Shown in pieces: positions 1-5,736 of a stretch of DNA of 7,908 bases. Source of the stretch: Candidatus Bathyarchaeota archaeon. Lineage in GTDB: Archaea > Thermoproteota > Bathyarchaeia > TCS64. A model generated the notes under the pieces. The model was not told the DNA's origin. It saw nothing but the letters and a program-made list of their open reading frames with translations, and did not search any database. The stretch spans positions 1 to 7,908 of the forward strand of contig JAUWBQ010000076.1 of assembly GCA_030601645.1 (NCBI GenBank). Reading direction: 5' to 3'. The translations under genes were made by a program, and so were the position numbers. The number at the start of each line of letters is the position of its first letter. Positions within the stretch are counted from its first letter, which is position 1.

Positions 1-258
1 TCTGACGTGGGCGAGGGTGAGACTGTGGAGGTGCTCTCCCCGGAGGGGGAGGTAGTAGTCAGGCCCGAGGTCACGGGGGATGTGCCCTTCTGCCACAAGA
101 TCACCCTCAGGAGCCTTGGGAAGGGCGAAGAGTTAGTCAAGTACGGCGAGGTGATCGGGGTCGCCTCGGAGGCCATTGGCGTGGGGGCCTGGGTCCACAC
201 GCATAACGTGGAGAGCGCCAGGGTTCCCATGTCGAAGTTAGGGGAGTATGGTCCATAA
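1..258 (+). CDS. SAF-domain small subunit of a UxaA/SuyA-type lyase, 5'-truncated by window edge
   Basis: This is the small SAF-domain subunit of the altronate dehydratase / sulfolactate sulfo-lyase superfamily, which pairs with the large UxaA subunit encoded directly downstream. The reading frame is open from base 1 to the TAA at 256-258. A GTG at 7 could be read as a start, but family members carry about 20 more residues before the 'GEGE.VEV' segment, so the true start most likely lies left of the window. Recognisable family landmarks are the 'DVPFCHKI' segment with its conserved His, 'KYGEVIG', and the terminal 'VHTHNVES' block. In this superfamily the SAF domain helps close the active site over the hydroxy-acid substrate. 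The last 11 bases overlap an ATG at 248 that probably starts the large subunit, suggesting translational coupling. The substrate (altronate, galactarate, sulfolactate or another hydroxy acid) cannot be decided from sequence. Family call firm; start uncertain. Confidence 0.85.
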   Translation, partial: SDVGEGETVEVLSPEGEVVVRPEVTGDVPFCHKITLRSLGKGEELVKYGEVIGVASEAIGVGAWVHTHNVESARVPMSKLGEYGP

Positions 259-329
259 CCGAGTTCTACGGATATGGGAGGCCAGACGGATCAGTTGGAG
301 TTCGCAATCACCTCCTCGTCCTGGCGCCC
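248..329 (+). other. Frame-shifted N-terminal coding segment of the UxaA large subunit
   Basis: Read in the frame of the downstream large-subunit gene, bases 261-329 encode EFYGYGRPDG followed by SVGVRN, the hallmark N-terminal motif of UxaA-family large subunits. No ATG, GTG or TTG exists in that frame upstream of it before a stop at 204-206. The only sensible start, ATG at 248, lies in another frame and reads MVHN before diverging. Removing one A from the 'cataacc' at 254-260 joins MVH directly to TEFYGYGRPDG. So the conserved coding potential is present but separated from its start by one base. Possible causes are an assembly or sequencing indel, a real inactivating mutation, or frameshifting during translation. 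Confidence 0.75.
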
Positions 330-1430
330 ATGGACTGCAGCATCGAGCCGGCGAGGAAGATCGCCGCAGAGGTGGAGGGGGCGGTGGCGGTCACCCAGCA
401 TCATGGCTGCAGGAACGACCCGATGGTGGCAAACGCCCTGATCGGCTCTGGCCGGAACCCTAACGTCGCGGGGGTCCTGCTGGTGGGGCTGGGGTGCGAG
501 TCCATCACGTGCGATATCGTGGCCGAGGGGATACGGCCGACGGGCAAGCCTGTGGAGAGCCTGGTGATCCAGGAGGAGGGGGGTACGTTGAAGACCCATG
601 AGAAGGGGGTGAGGATCCTCCGGGGGATGGCCCGGGAGGTGGCGGAGCTGGAGAGGGAGCCTTTCCCATTGTCGGAGCTGACGTTGGCGGTGGAGTGCGG
701 GGGCTCCGATGCCACTTCGGGCCTTGCAGCTAACCCCGCGGTGGGCGTAGCGGCTGACATGCTCATCGACGAGGGGGGGACAGTGATGTTTGGGGAGACC
801 CAGGAGATGACAGGGACGGAGCACGTCCTCGCCAAGCGGGCGGTGAGCGAAGAGGTGGCCAGGGATATCTACGGGATGATAGAGCGGCAGGAGGCCCGGA
901 TGAGGGGGATGGGCATCGACAGCCGGTACATGTCCAAGGGGAACGTGGACGGGGGGCTGACCACCATAGAGGAGAAGAGCCTGGGGGCCATCAGGAAGGG
1001 GGGGACGAGGCCGATCCAGGGGGTTCTGAGGAACGACCGGGAGGCGCTGGATGTGCCCAGTAGGCCGGGGCTCTGGCTGCAGGACGGGACAGGGTGGGAC
1101 GTTCCCTCTGTGACCCACATGGTGGCGGCGGGGGCCCAGGTGGTGGCTTTCACCTCGGGTCGGGGTTCGACGACGGGCCACGCGATCGCGCCTGTGTTGA
1201 AGGTTACGGGGAACCTCACGACCTACAGGAACCTGGTGGATAACATCGACGTCAACGCGGGTACGATCCTGGACGGGGGCGAGTCTCTGAGGTCCGTGGG
1301 GGAGCGGATCTTCGACGCCGTTGTCGAGACTGCCTCGGGGAGGCTGACGAAGGCGGAGGCCCTGGGGTACCGGGAGTTCATAGTCTACCAGACGAGCAGG
1401 GTGGCGGAGCGGCTGCTGGGTCACTGCTGA
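330..1430 (+). CDS. UxaA-family lyase/dehydratase large subunit (altronate dehydratase / SuyB-like)
   Basis: Large catalytic subunit of the UxaA superfamily (altronate dehydratase, galactarate dehydratase, sulfolactate sulfo-lyase), which eliminates water or sulfite from a hydroxy acid. From ATG 330 the product is 366 residues. With the upstream frame-shifted segment it would be about 393, the usual size of a stand-alone large subunit. Family landmarks are HHGC (24-27), LGCES (54-58), 'ECGGSDATSG' near 122-131 followed by 'ANPAVG', the 'GGLTTIEEKSLGA' block near residue 210, 'FTSGRGS' near 275, and the closing 'TKAEALGYREF'. The Cys residues in the first three motifs are conserved in the family and are candidates for metal binding. 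ATG 330 is the first in-frame conventional start but would delete the conserved N-terminal strand, so I doubt it is native. It probably forms an operon with the SAF gene; a T-rich terminator follows. Family sure, substrate unknown. Confidence 0.85.
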   Translation: MDCSIEPARKIAAEVEGAVAVTQHHGCRNDPMVANALIGSGRNPNVAGVLLVGLGCESITCDIVAEGIRPTGKPVESLVIQEEGGTLKTHEKGVRILRGMAREVAELEREPFPLSELTLAVECGGSDATSGLAANPAVGVAADMLIDEGGTVMFGETQEMTGTEHVLAKRAVSEEVARDIYGMIERQEARMRGMGIDSRYMSKGNVDGGLTTIEEKSLGAIRKGGTRPIQGVLRNDREALDVPSRPGLWLQDGTGWDVPSVTHMVAAGAQVVAFTSGRGSTTGHAIAPVLKVTGNLTTYRNLVDNIDVNAGTILDGGESLRSVGERIFDAVVETASGRLTKAEALGYREFIVYQTSRVAERLLGHC

Positions 1431-1450
1431 CCTTTTCTTCTGTTTTTTCT
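1431..1450 (+). terminator. T-rich terminator after the UxaA large-subunit gene
   Basis: Immediately after the TGA at 1428-1430 the + strand is nearly all pyrimidine and T-rich, ending in a run of six T at 1443-1448. Archaeal RNA polymerase terminates at such oligo-T stretches without needing a hairpin, and I see none here. It separates the SAF/UxaA operon from the next gene, which has its own promoter-like element. Confidence 0.55.
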
Positions 1451-1456
1451 GAAGGG

Positions 1457-1473
1457 GGAATACGTATTATTCC
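1457..1473 (+). promoter_or_regulatory. TATA-like promoter within an inverted repeat, upstream of the CinA-domain gene
   Basis: An inverted repeat has arms GGAATA (1457-1462) and TATTCC (1468-1473) with a 5-base centre, and inside it lies the perfect palindrome AATACGTATT (1459-1468). The A/T-rich core 'tacgtatta' at 1461-1469 sits about 27-30 bases before the ATG at 1495, the distance expected of a TATA box for a leaderless or nearly leaderless transcript. No Shine-Dalgarno sequence precedes the ATG. The symmetry could mean the box doubles as an operator, or be chance. Confidence 0.5.
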
Positions 1474-1494
1474 GCCGTCTCGGTTGGGTTATTC

Positions 1495-2307
1495 ATGCGG
1501 AGGTACGGGTTCGCCGTCGAGGTCATCGCCACGGGGGACGAGATCATGTTCGGCAGGATCACTGACACCAACTCTTCCTGGATTGCGAGGCGGTCGGCGG
1601 AGCTGGGGGCCCGGCTGAGGCGGGTGACGTGCGTGGGGGACGACGTGGACGAGATCTCCGGTGTGCTGGGGGAGGCCCTGGGGCGTCCCAACGACCTCAT
1701 CGTCTTGACTGGGGGGCTGGGCCCCTCGGAGGACGACGTGACTGTGGAGGCGGTGGGGGTGGCGGTGGGCCGGGGGGTGGTCTTGGATCCGGAGGCGGTG
1801 GAGAGGATCCGGAGGAGCTATGCGGAGCGGGGGATCACGCACACTGCTCGGGGGGAGCGGATGGCCCGGGTTCTGGAGGGGTCGAGGCCCCTGCCGAATC
1901 CTGTGGGGATGGCGGTGGGGATAGAGGTCAGGGTGGGGCGTACGGCGATCATGACCTTCCCCGGCGTCCCCTCGGAGATGAGGGCCATGTTCGACGCCTA
2001 CGCTGCGCCGCTGATAGAGGAGGGGGCGTCCTCCAGGTTCTTGGCGAGGACGGTGGTGGCCCGGGTGGTGTTCAGGGACTTTTTCCCGGTGTACCGGGCG
2101 ATGCAGAGGAACTATCCGGACGTGTATCTGAAGAATGCGGCTACGCCTCCGGAGTCTGCGGATGGGAGGCTCGAGGTGAGGGAGATCAAGGTGGATGTGG
2201 TGGTGGAGGGGGGGAGCAGGGAGGAGAGCGAGGTGCTGATGGAGGAGGTCTTGGATGAGTTTGACCGGCGTCTGGGGGAGGTCGGGGGTAGGATCCTCCG
2301 GGGCTGA
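1495..2307 (+). CDS. CinA N-terminal-domain-like protein (COG1058, molybdopterin-binding fold)
   Basis: A 270-residue protein of the archaeal stand-alone COG1058 type, which has the MoaB/MogA-like fold found at the N-terminus of bacterial CinA. In bacteria that domain acts on ADP-ribose or related nucleotides in pyridine-nucleotide salvage; the role of the archaeal version is unsettled, so I give no gene symbol. Motifs seen: TGDE at 13-16, DTNS at 24-27, TGGLGPSEDD at 72-81, PNPVG at 134-138 and FPGVPSEM at 155-162. These are the ligand-binding loops of the fold. The C-terminal amidase domain of bacterial CinA is absent. ATG 1495 fits the family start and the promoter spacing. The TGA lies 6 bases from the stop of the convergent glyS gene, so any terminator must fall inside the neighbouring coding region. 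Codons end strongly in G or C. Family call firm. Confidence 0.88.
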   Translation: MRRYGFAVEVIATGDEIMFGRITDTNSSWIARRSAELGARLRRVTCVGDDVDEISGVLGEALGRPNDLIVLTGGLGPSEDDVTVEAVGVAVGRGVVLDPEAVERIRRSYAERGITHTARGERMARVLEGSRPLPNPVGMAVGIEVRVGRTAIMTFPGVPSEMRAMFDAYAAPLIEEGASSRFLARTVVARVVFRDFFPVYRAMQRNYPDVYLKNAATPPESADGRLEVREIKVDVVVEGGSREESEVLMEEVLDEFDRRLGEVGGRILRG

Positions 2308-2313
2308 CGGGTT

Positions 2314-3825
2314 CTAGAGAGGTTCTCCCAGGTCTTTGAATTCCAGTTTGTATGCGTAGTATTTCTTTAGCCTGTCTTCTAGGTCGTCCAGGTGGATCTT
2401 GACCTGGGTCCATCTGTCCCGGTCGCGGATGGTGACGACCTCGTTGGCGAGGGTGTTGTCGTAGTCGATGGTGACTGCGAGGGGGGTGCCGATCTCGTCG
2501 CTGCGGGCGTATCTGCGGCCTATGGAGCCTGACTCGTCGTACTGGGCTGTGAAGCCTGCGTCTTGGAGGGTTTTGTGGACCTGTCTGGCTTTCTCTGGGA
2601 GGCCGTCCTTGGTGACGAGGGGGAGGACTGCGAGCTGGTAGGGGGCGAGGTCTCTGGGGAGGTGGAGGAGGTTGCGTTTCTCCTTGTGTTCGTAGGCTGT
2701 TTCGAGGGTGACGAGGAGCTGTCTTCCGAGTCCGAAGCTGGGCTCGACGACGTGGGGGGTGTAGCGGGTTCCGTTTTCTCGGGGGACTGTCATGTCTACG
2801 CCTGCGCCCTGTTGGTGGGCTTTGAGGTCGTAGTCTGTGCGGTAGGCGTGGCCTGCGACTTCGAGCCATCCGAAGCTGAGGTGGACTTCGTGGTCGTAGG
2901 TCTGGGCGGAGTAGTGGGCGCGCTCGTCTGGGAGGTGGGCGCGGAAGCGTTGGCGTTCGGGGGGGACGCCTAGGTGGGTGATGAATTTTTTGGAGAGGCC
3001 GATGTAGTAGGCCTGCCATGGTGTGAGGATGAGGTTTTTCTCCAGGGCGTCTTTGATGGTGGTCTCGACGGGTGTTTTTTCGCCTTTTTCCTGCATTTCC
3101 TCGGTGATGAGCCTGACCTTCTCGTCTTCTACCTCTTCGAGCCAGGGGCAGTGGGTGTTCTGGGGGTCGAAGAAGAGCTCTAGCTCCATGATGGTGAACT
3201 CTCGGACTCGGGCGAGGCCTCTGCGGGGGCTGATCTCGTTGCGCATGACCTTGCCGATCTGGGCGAGGGCGAAGGGGAGTTTTTCGCGGGCGTGCTGGTA
3301 ACCTCGTTTGAAGTTGATGAACATGGATTGGGCGGCTTCGGGGCGGGCGTAGCCGGTGAGGCCTCCGGTTGCTCCTATTTCTGTTTTGAACATGGTGAGG
3401 ATCTGGGTGGGTTCTTTGAGTTGGCCGCCGCATCTGGGGCATTTGATCTTGTGGTCTTTGAGGAGTTGTTTGATGGTTTCTCCGCCGAGGGCTTCTACGT
3501 TTTCGAGGTTTGTTTTTTCTTCGATGAGGTGGTCTGCTCGGAAGCTGTGGTGGCAGTTGGTGCATTCGGTGGAGTGTTCTTTGAAGTGGGCGAGGTGGCC
3601 TGAGGCTTCGAAGATGGTGAGGGGGTTGATGATGGGGGCGTCTATTTCTAGGACGTTCTGGTGGTGTGTGAAGTGTTTTCGCCAGAGGGTTTCTGTGTTG
3701 CGTTTGAGTTTGGTGCCGAGGTCTCCGTAGGTGATGTAGCCTGAGAGGCCTCCGTAGATTTCGTAGCTGGGCCAGTGGTAGCCTCGGCGTTTGGCGATGG
3801 CGTTGATGGTGTCTTGGGTGTTCAT
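2314..3825 (-). CDS. glyS: Glycyl-tRNA synthetase, archaeal/eukaryal type
   Basis: Class IIa homodimeric glycyl-tRNA synthetase, which charges tRNA-Gly in the cytoplasm. The 503-residue product begins with the typical 'AKRRG' helix and 'SYEIYGGLSGY'. Cys88, Cys91, Cys129 and Cys132 form a CxxC...CxxC zinc site in the insertion before motif 2. Motif 2 is RNEISPRRG (195-203) leading to 'REFT', and motif 3 is EPSFGLGR (361-368). An anticodon-binding domain spans roughly 396-490, including 'GRRYARSDEIGTP'. The protein is somewhat shorter than many archaeal homologues (about 570 residues), probably through shorter insertions, since all catalytic motifs are intact. ATG 3825 fits the family start and lies just downstream of a TATA box. 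Codons here end mostly in C on the coding strand, whereas the neighbouring plus-strand genes prefer G: a strand effect discussed in the findings. Very confident. Confidence 0.96.
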   Translation of the reverse strand: MNTQDTINAIAKRRGYHWPSYEIYGGLSGYITYGDLGTKLKRNTETLWRKHFTHHQNVLEIDAPIINPLTIFEASGHLAHFKEHSTECTNCHHSFRADHLIEEKTNLENVEALGGETIKQLLKDHKIKCPRCGGQLKEPTQILTMFKTEIGATGGLTGYARPEAAQSMFINFKRGYQHAREKLPFALAQIGKVMRNEISPRRGLARVREFTIMELELFFDPQNTHCPWLEEVEDEKVRLITEEMQEKGEKTPVETTIKDALEKNLILTPWQAYYIGLSKKFITHLGVPPERQRFRAHLPDERAHYSAQTYDHEVHLSFGWLEVAGHAYRTDYDLKAHQQGAGVDMTVPRENGTRYTPHVVEPSFGLGRQLLVTLETAYEHKEKRNLLHLPRDLAPYQLAVLPLVTKDGLPEKARQVHKTLQDAGFTAQYDESGSIGRRYARSDEIGTPLAVTIDYDNTLANEVVTIRDRDRWTQVKIHLDDLEDRLKKYYAYKLEFKDLGEPL

Positions 3826-3853
3826 TTCTGGTTTATTGGTGGTGTGGGGGGTG

Positions 3854-3860
3854 TTTATAA
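3854..3860 (-). promoter_or_regulatory. TATA box for glyS
   Basis: TTATAAA on the minus strand, centred about 32 bases before the glyS ATG. With the usual archaeal spacing of about 27 bases, transcription would start near 3830 and give a leader of about 5 nt, so translation would be essentially leaderless. No Shine-Dalgarno sequence is visible. Confidence 0.6.
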
Positions 3861-3888
3861 GTCTGGGGTGGTTGTGACCGGTAGGTGG

Positions 3889-3914
3889 TCATAAGGGTTT
3901 CCGGGGGGTTATGA
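3889..3914. repeat. Inverted repeat TCATAA/TTATGA
   Basis: Arms TCATAA (3889-3894) and TTATGA (3909-3914) are exact reverse complements with a 14-base spacer. It is one of three such elements within about 105 bases. It could be a protein-binding site or an RNA stem. The arms are short, so chance is possible. Confidence 0.35.
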
Positions 3915-3920
3915 TGGTGG

Positions 3921-3933
3921 CCGCTTATAGCGG
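3921..3933. repeat. Inverted repeat CCGCT-TAT-AGCGG
   Basis: A perfect 5-base-pair stem with a 3-base loop, followed on the + strand by four T. It lies 96 bases or more upstream of the glyS start, outside its core promoter. Confidence 0.4.
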
Positions 3934-3973
3934 TTTTCCGGGATGTGTGTGGTGGCTTATGGTGGCTATTTTT

Positions 3974-3996
3974 GGGCATGCATTAGTGCCCCTTTT
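3974..3996. repeat. Inverted repeat GGGCA/TGCCC followed by C-TTTT
   Basis: Arms GGGCA (3974-3978) and TGCCC (3987-3991) enclose an 8-base loop, and CTTTT follows on the + strand. This resembles a weak terminator hairpin for a plus-strand transcript, but no confirmed plus-strand gene precedes it. Confidence 0.35.
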
Positions 3997-4150
3997 GGTA
4001 TGAACGGGGTCGTATCGGGGGTGTTTTAGGGTTCCTTTCGTCTGGTGGGGCGTTTTTCATAGGCCGATGCATGACCCCCCCCTCCCCCCTCTGTAAAGTT
4101 AGTCAGCGTCTATGTTTGTCTCGTGTAGAATTATAGATTTATTACTTCAG

Positions 4151-4906
4151 CTATAATCCTTGGATAAATTTTATTCGACCTGTTGATTCTACTCCTTCTT
4201 CTGTGAATTCTACCAAACCAAGTTTTTCTAGCATTTTTAATGATACGTTATTTGGGGACTCGATTAGTATTTCTCCAGGATTTTCATCTAAGAATTTTTC
4301 AGTCATTCGAGTTGCGTAACCTTTTCTTCTGTATTCAGGTCGGATATAGATCTGTCTAAGACAAGGTCTTCCCATATGTTTATTTGCTGATCGATATCCG
4401 ATAGCTTCACCGTTTACCCAAAGAATCTGGACATCTTTTGGATCGGGTGTACGAAACGAGAGTTCGTCGATTTTTGCTAATGATGCTAATACATATGATG
4501 TTATTTTATCCTTTTTTGATTTTACACTTATTAAACCATTTTTCGGGGGATTATGAAGAAAGACATTTCTCGACCGCCACTTGCCTCTGTAGAATATACC
4601 AACGCTGTGCATCATATGGTGACTTGGTTTTACTGCATCATTACAGTGAGGACACATTACTTCTTTGAATGGACTCATCATATTGAAATTTTCACGTGTG
4701 CAGGAAATTTCTCGACCACATATGTCACAAATCAGTGCATCGACTTCTCTTTCTTTCCATAATTTGTCTAGTTCAGAAGTAAAATCATACTCACATTTTG
4801 GACAAAAATACCCCTCTTCTGTACCGTATACTCCATCGAATTCTGAACCACACCCCGGGCATATTAAGAAATTTTTCGTAATTTTTTGGGTCTTAAGTGC
4901 ATCCAT
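4151..4906 (-). CDS. Double zinc-ribbon protein with C-terminal GNAT acetyltransferase domain
   Basis: A 251-residue protein in two parts. The N-terminal 90 residues hold two zinc-ribbon-like modules: CPGC (16-19) with CPKC (35-38), and CDIC (60-63) with CPHC (85-88), plus an extra Cys69. The C-terminal part, about 150-251, is a GNAT-type N-acyltransferase: strand 'IYIRP' (176-180), the acetyl-CoA pyrophosphate loop RRKGYA (183-188), and the 'NNVSLKMLEKLG' helix (209-220) typical of the GNAT C-terminus. GNAT enzymes transfer an acyl group from CoA to an amine; the substrate is not predictable, but the ribbons suggest binding to nucleic acid or protein. A TATA box at 4954-4961 predicts a 25-nt leader without a Shine-Dalgarno sequence. 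The gene is AT-rich, unlike the flanks, suggesting acquisition. The domain order is visible; I do not recognise a named family. Confidence 0.75.
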   Translation of the reverse strand: MDALKTQKITKNFLICPGCGSEFDGVYGTEEGYFCPKCEYDFTSELDKLWKEREVDALICDICGREISCTRENFNMMSPFKEVMCPHCNDAVKPSHHMMHSVGIFYRGKWRSRNVFLHNPPKNGLISVKSKKDKITSYVLASLAKIDELSFRTPDPKDVQILWVNGEAIGYRSANKHMGRPCLRQIYIRPEYRRKGYATRMTEKFLDENPGEILIESPNNVSLKMLEKLGLVEFTEEGVESTGRIKFIQGL

Positions 4907-4953
4907 TTTTTCGATAAATATTTAGTTAGTTACTTTTATTTATTTCTTATCGA

Positions 4954-4961
4954 TTTATAAA
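4954..4961 (-). promoter_or_regulatory. TATA box for the zinc-ribbon/GNAT gene
   Basis: TTTATAAA within the perfect 12-base palindrome GATTTATAAATC (4952-4963). Its centre is about 51 bases upstream of the minus-strand ATG, predicting a start near 4931 and a 25-nt leader. This would let the gene be transcribed independently of the exonuclease-like gene upstream. The remaining intergenic sequence to 5058 is plain AT-rich DNA in which I see nothing else. Confidence 0.5.
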
Positions 4962-5058
4962 TCACGCGCGAAGGGTTTAATGAACGACGATCTATATTTA
5001 ATAAGTGGACAAGTTTTTAGATTTTAATTTTATTTATGACGAAATAATAATCCAGCCA

Positions 5059-5655
5059 TTATAATTTTAACCTGTGTTGAGCAATTAAAGTTTGCATTAT
5101 TTGCCATTCTTCATTTAAATCACTTTCAAGACGCTCGTACAAGTGAGTAGGTTCGTTTACTATCGCTTTAGCAGAAGCCCAAACATGAAAATCTTTAGAA
5201 AATTTTTTCGTTTCGATGTTCAATTCTTGACAGATTTCTTCCACTTTTAATAGTTTTCCATATTTAGGGCATAGTTCATTCAAAACATAATCAGTTGTTG
5301 CCAAATCAATTATTCTCAATCCATTAAATGCTTGTTCTAAGTTCAACCGTAATTCTCTCCCTGTATTCCTCTTATAATAGTAACCCAACTCTTCAACCCT
5401 AGACAATATGTGAGGAATGTCAAACCCCCAAAGGTAACAGCCTGTTAAAACATCAGGTTTAATCCCCTTCAAATGTTGTAACGCATCGAAAAGCAGATCA
5501 GCTTCATCATTATCGGTGTTTCTCTCACCACTTGGTTTGATAATCTGAATCCAGTTCCCTTCATCGCTTTTTATGCCGATGCCCGTTATAATGTCGCTCG
5601 TTTTAAGTCGGTACTGAGGGCTTAATGTTTCTATATCTATGAGGGCGATTTTCAT
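5059..5655 (-). CDS. Stand-alone DEDD-superfamily 3'-5' exonuclease-like protein (PolB-exonuclease/RNase H fold)
   Basis: A 198-residue protein matching the proofreading-exonuclease fold of family B DNA polymerases and related RNase H-like exonucleases, without any polymerase domain. Exo I is the N-terminal DIET (Asp7, Glu9). Exo II is YLWGFD with Asp79. 'IIDL' supplies Asp117. Exo III should lie in 'YERLESDLNEEW', with Asp179 as the likely metal ligand. The usual Tyr four residues before that Asp (DEDDy), or His five before (DEDDh), is not in place: Arg175 and Glu174 are there, and the nearest Tyr is 173. Activity is therefore plausible but not assured. Possible roles are DNA or RNA trimming in repair, a mobile element or defence. 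The ATG at 5655 sits about 30 bases after a TATA-like box. AT-rich, transcribed divergently from the HNH gene. Confidence 0.75.
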   Translation of the reverse strand: MKIALIDIETLSPQYRLKTSDIITGIGIKSDEGNWIQIIKPSGERNTDNDEADLLFDALQHLKGIKPDVLTGCYLWGFDIPHILSRVEELGYYYKRNTGRELRLNLEQAFNGLRIIDLATTDYVLNELCPKYGKLLKVEEICQELNIETKKFSKDFHVWASAKAIVNEPTHLYERLESDLNEEWQIMQTLIAQHRLKL

Positions 5656-5680
5656 GTTACAATAACTAATCCGGCATTCC

Positions 5681-5688
5681 TAAATAAG
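5681..5688 (-). promoter_or_regulatory. TATA-like box for the exonuclease-like gene
   Basis: CTTATTTA on the minus strand, centred about 29 bases before the ATG at 5655, which implies a leaderless transcript. It lies just 12 bases from the oppositely oriented box of the HNH gene, so the two genes share a compact divergent promoter region (5656-5736). Confidence 0.45.
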
Positions 5689-5700
5689 TTGGATCGTAAA

Positions 5701-5709
5701 TTTATAATA
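5701..5709 (+). promoter_or_regulatory. TATA box for the HNH gene
   Basis: TTTATAATA, centred near 5705, predicts transcription starting near 5731. That leaves a leader of about 6 nt before ATG 5737 and excludes the in-frame ATG 5728 and TTG 5689, which lie upstream of the predicted start site. It therefore supports the shorter start. Confidence 0.5.
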
Positions 5710-5736
5710 AAATATAGCTCTGGAAAGATGTTCCTC

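Larger units (their letters stand above)
3861..4150. other. Gene-poor stretch with three inverted repeats, a doubtful mini-ORF and a C-tract
   Basis: This G/T-rich stretch separates glyS from the AT-rich island. It holds three inverted repeats, listed separately, and an open frame at 3911-4003 (+) for a 30-residue hydrophobic peptide (start MMVAAYSG, ending in LVPLLV). That peptide lacks a convincing promoter or homology signal, so it is probably chance. A pyrimidine tract, C8-T-C6-T, occupies 4075-4090, after which base composition drops abruptly to AT-rich. I see no tRNA, no CRISPR repeat and no recognisable integrase target here. Confidence 0.5.

Noticed and set aside
291..1424. Long minus-strand open frame (377 codons) across the UxaA gene
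   Set aside because: Its product is a low-complexity string rich in Pro, His and Arg with no family signal. It is the antisense shadow of strongly G-ending codons, and the plus-strand product is a clear UxaA protein.
2186..3565. Long minus-strand open frame (459 codons) overlapping glyS in another frame
   Set aside because: It is Arg/Pro-rich and featureless and lies within the certain glycyl-tRNA synthetase gene on the same strand.
3911..4003. 30-residue hydrophobic mini-ORF as a membrane peptide gene
   Set aside because: It has no promoter at a sensible distance, overlaps inverted repeats, and G/T-rich DNA readily produces hydrophobic codons. I keep it only as a possibility.
3861..4090. 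Replication origin with Orc1/Cdc6 boxes in the G-rich stretch
   Set aside because: G-runs after TTCC vaguely recall origin boxes, but no repeated full consensus is present and the skew reversal has the terminus sign, not the origin sign.
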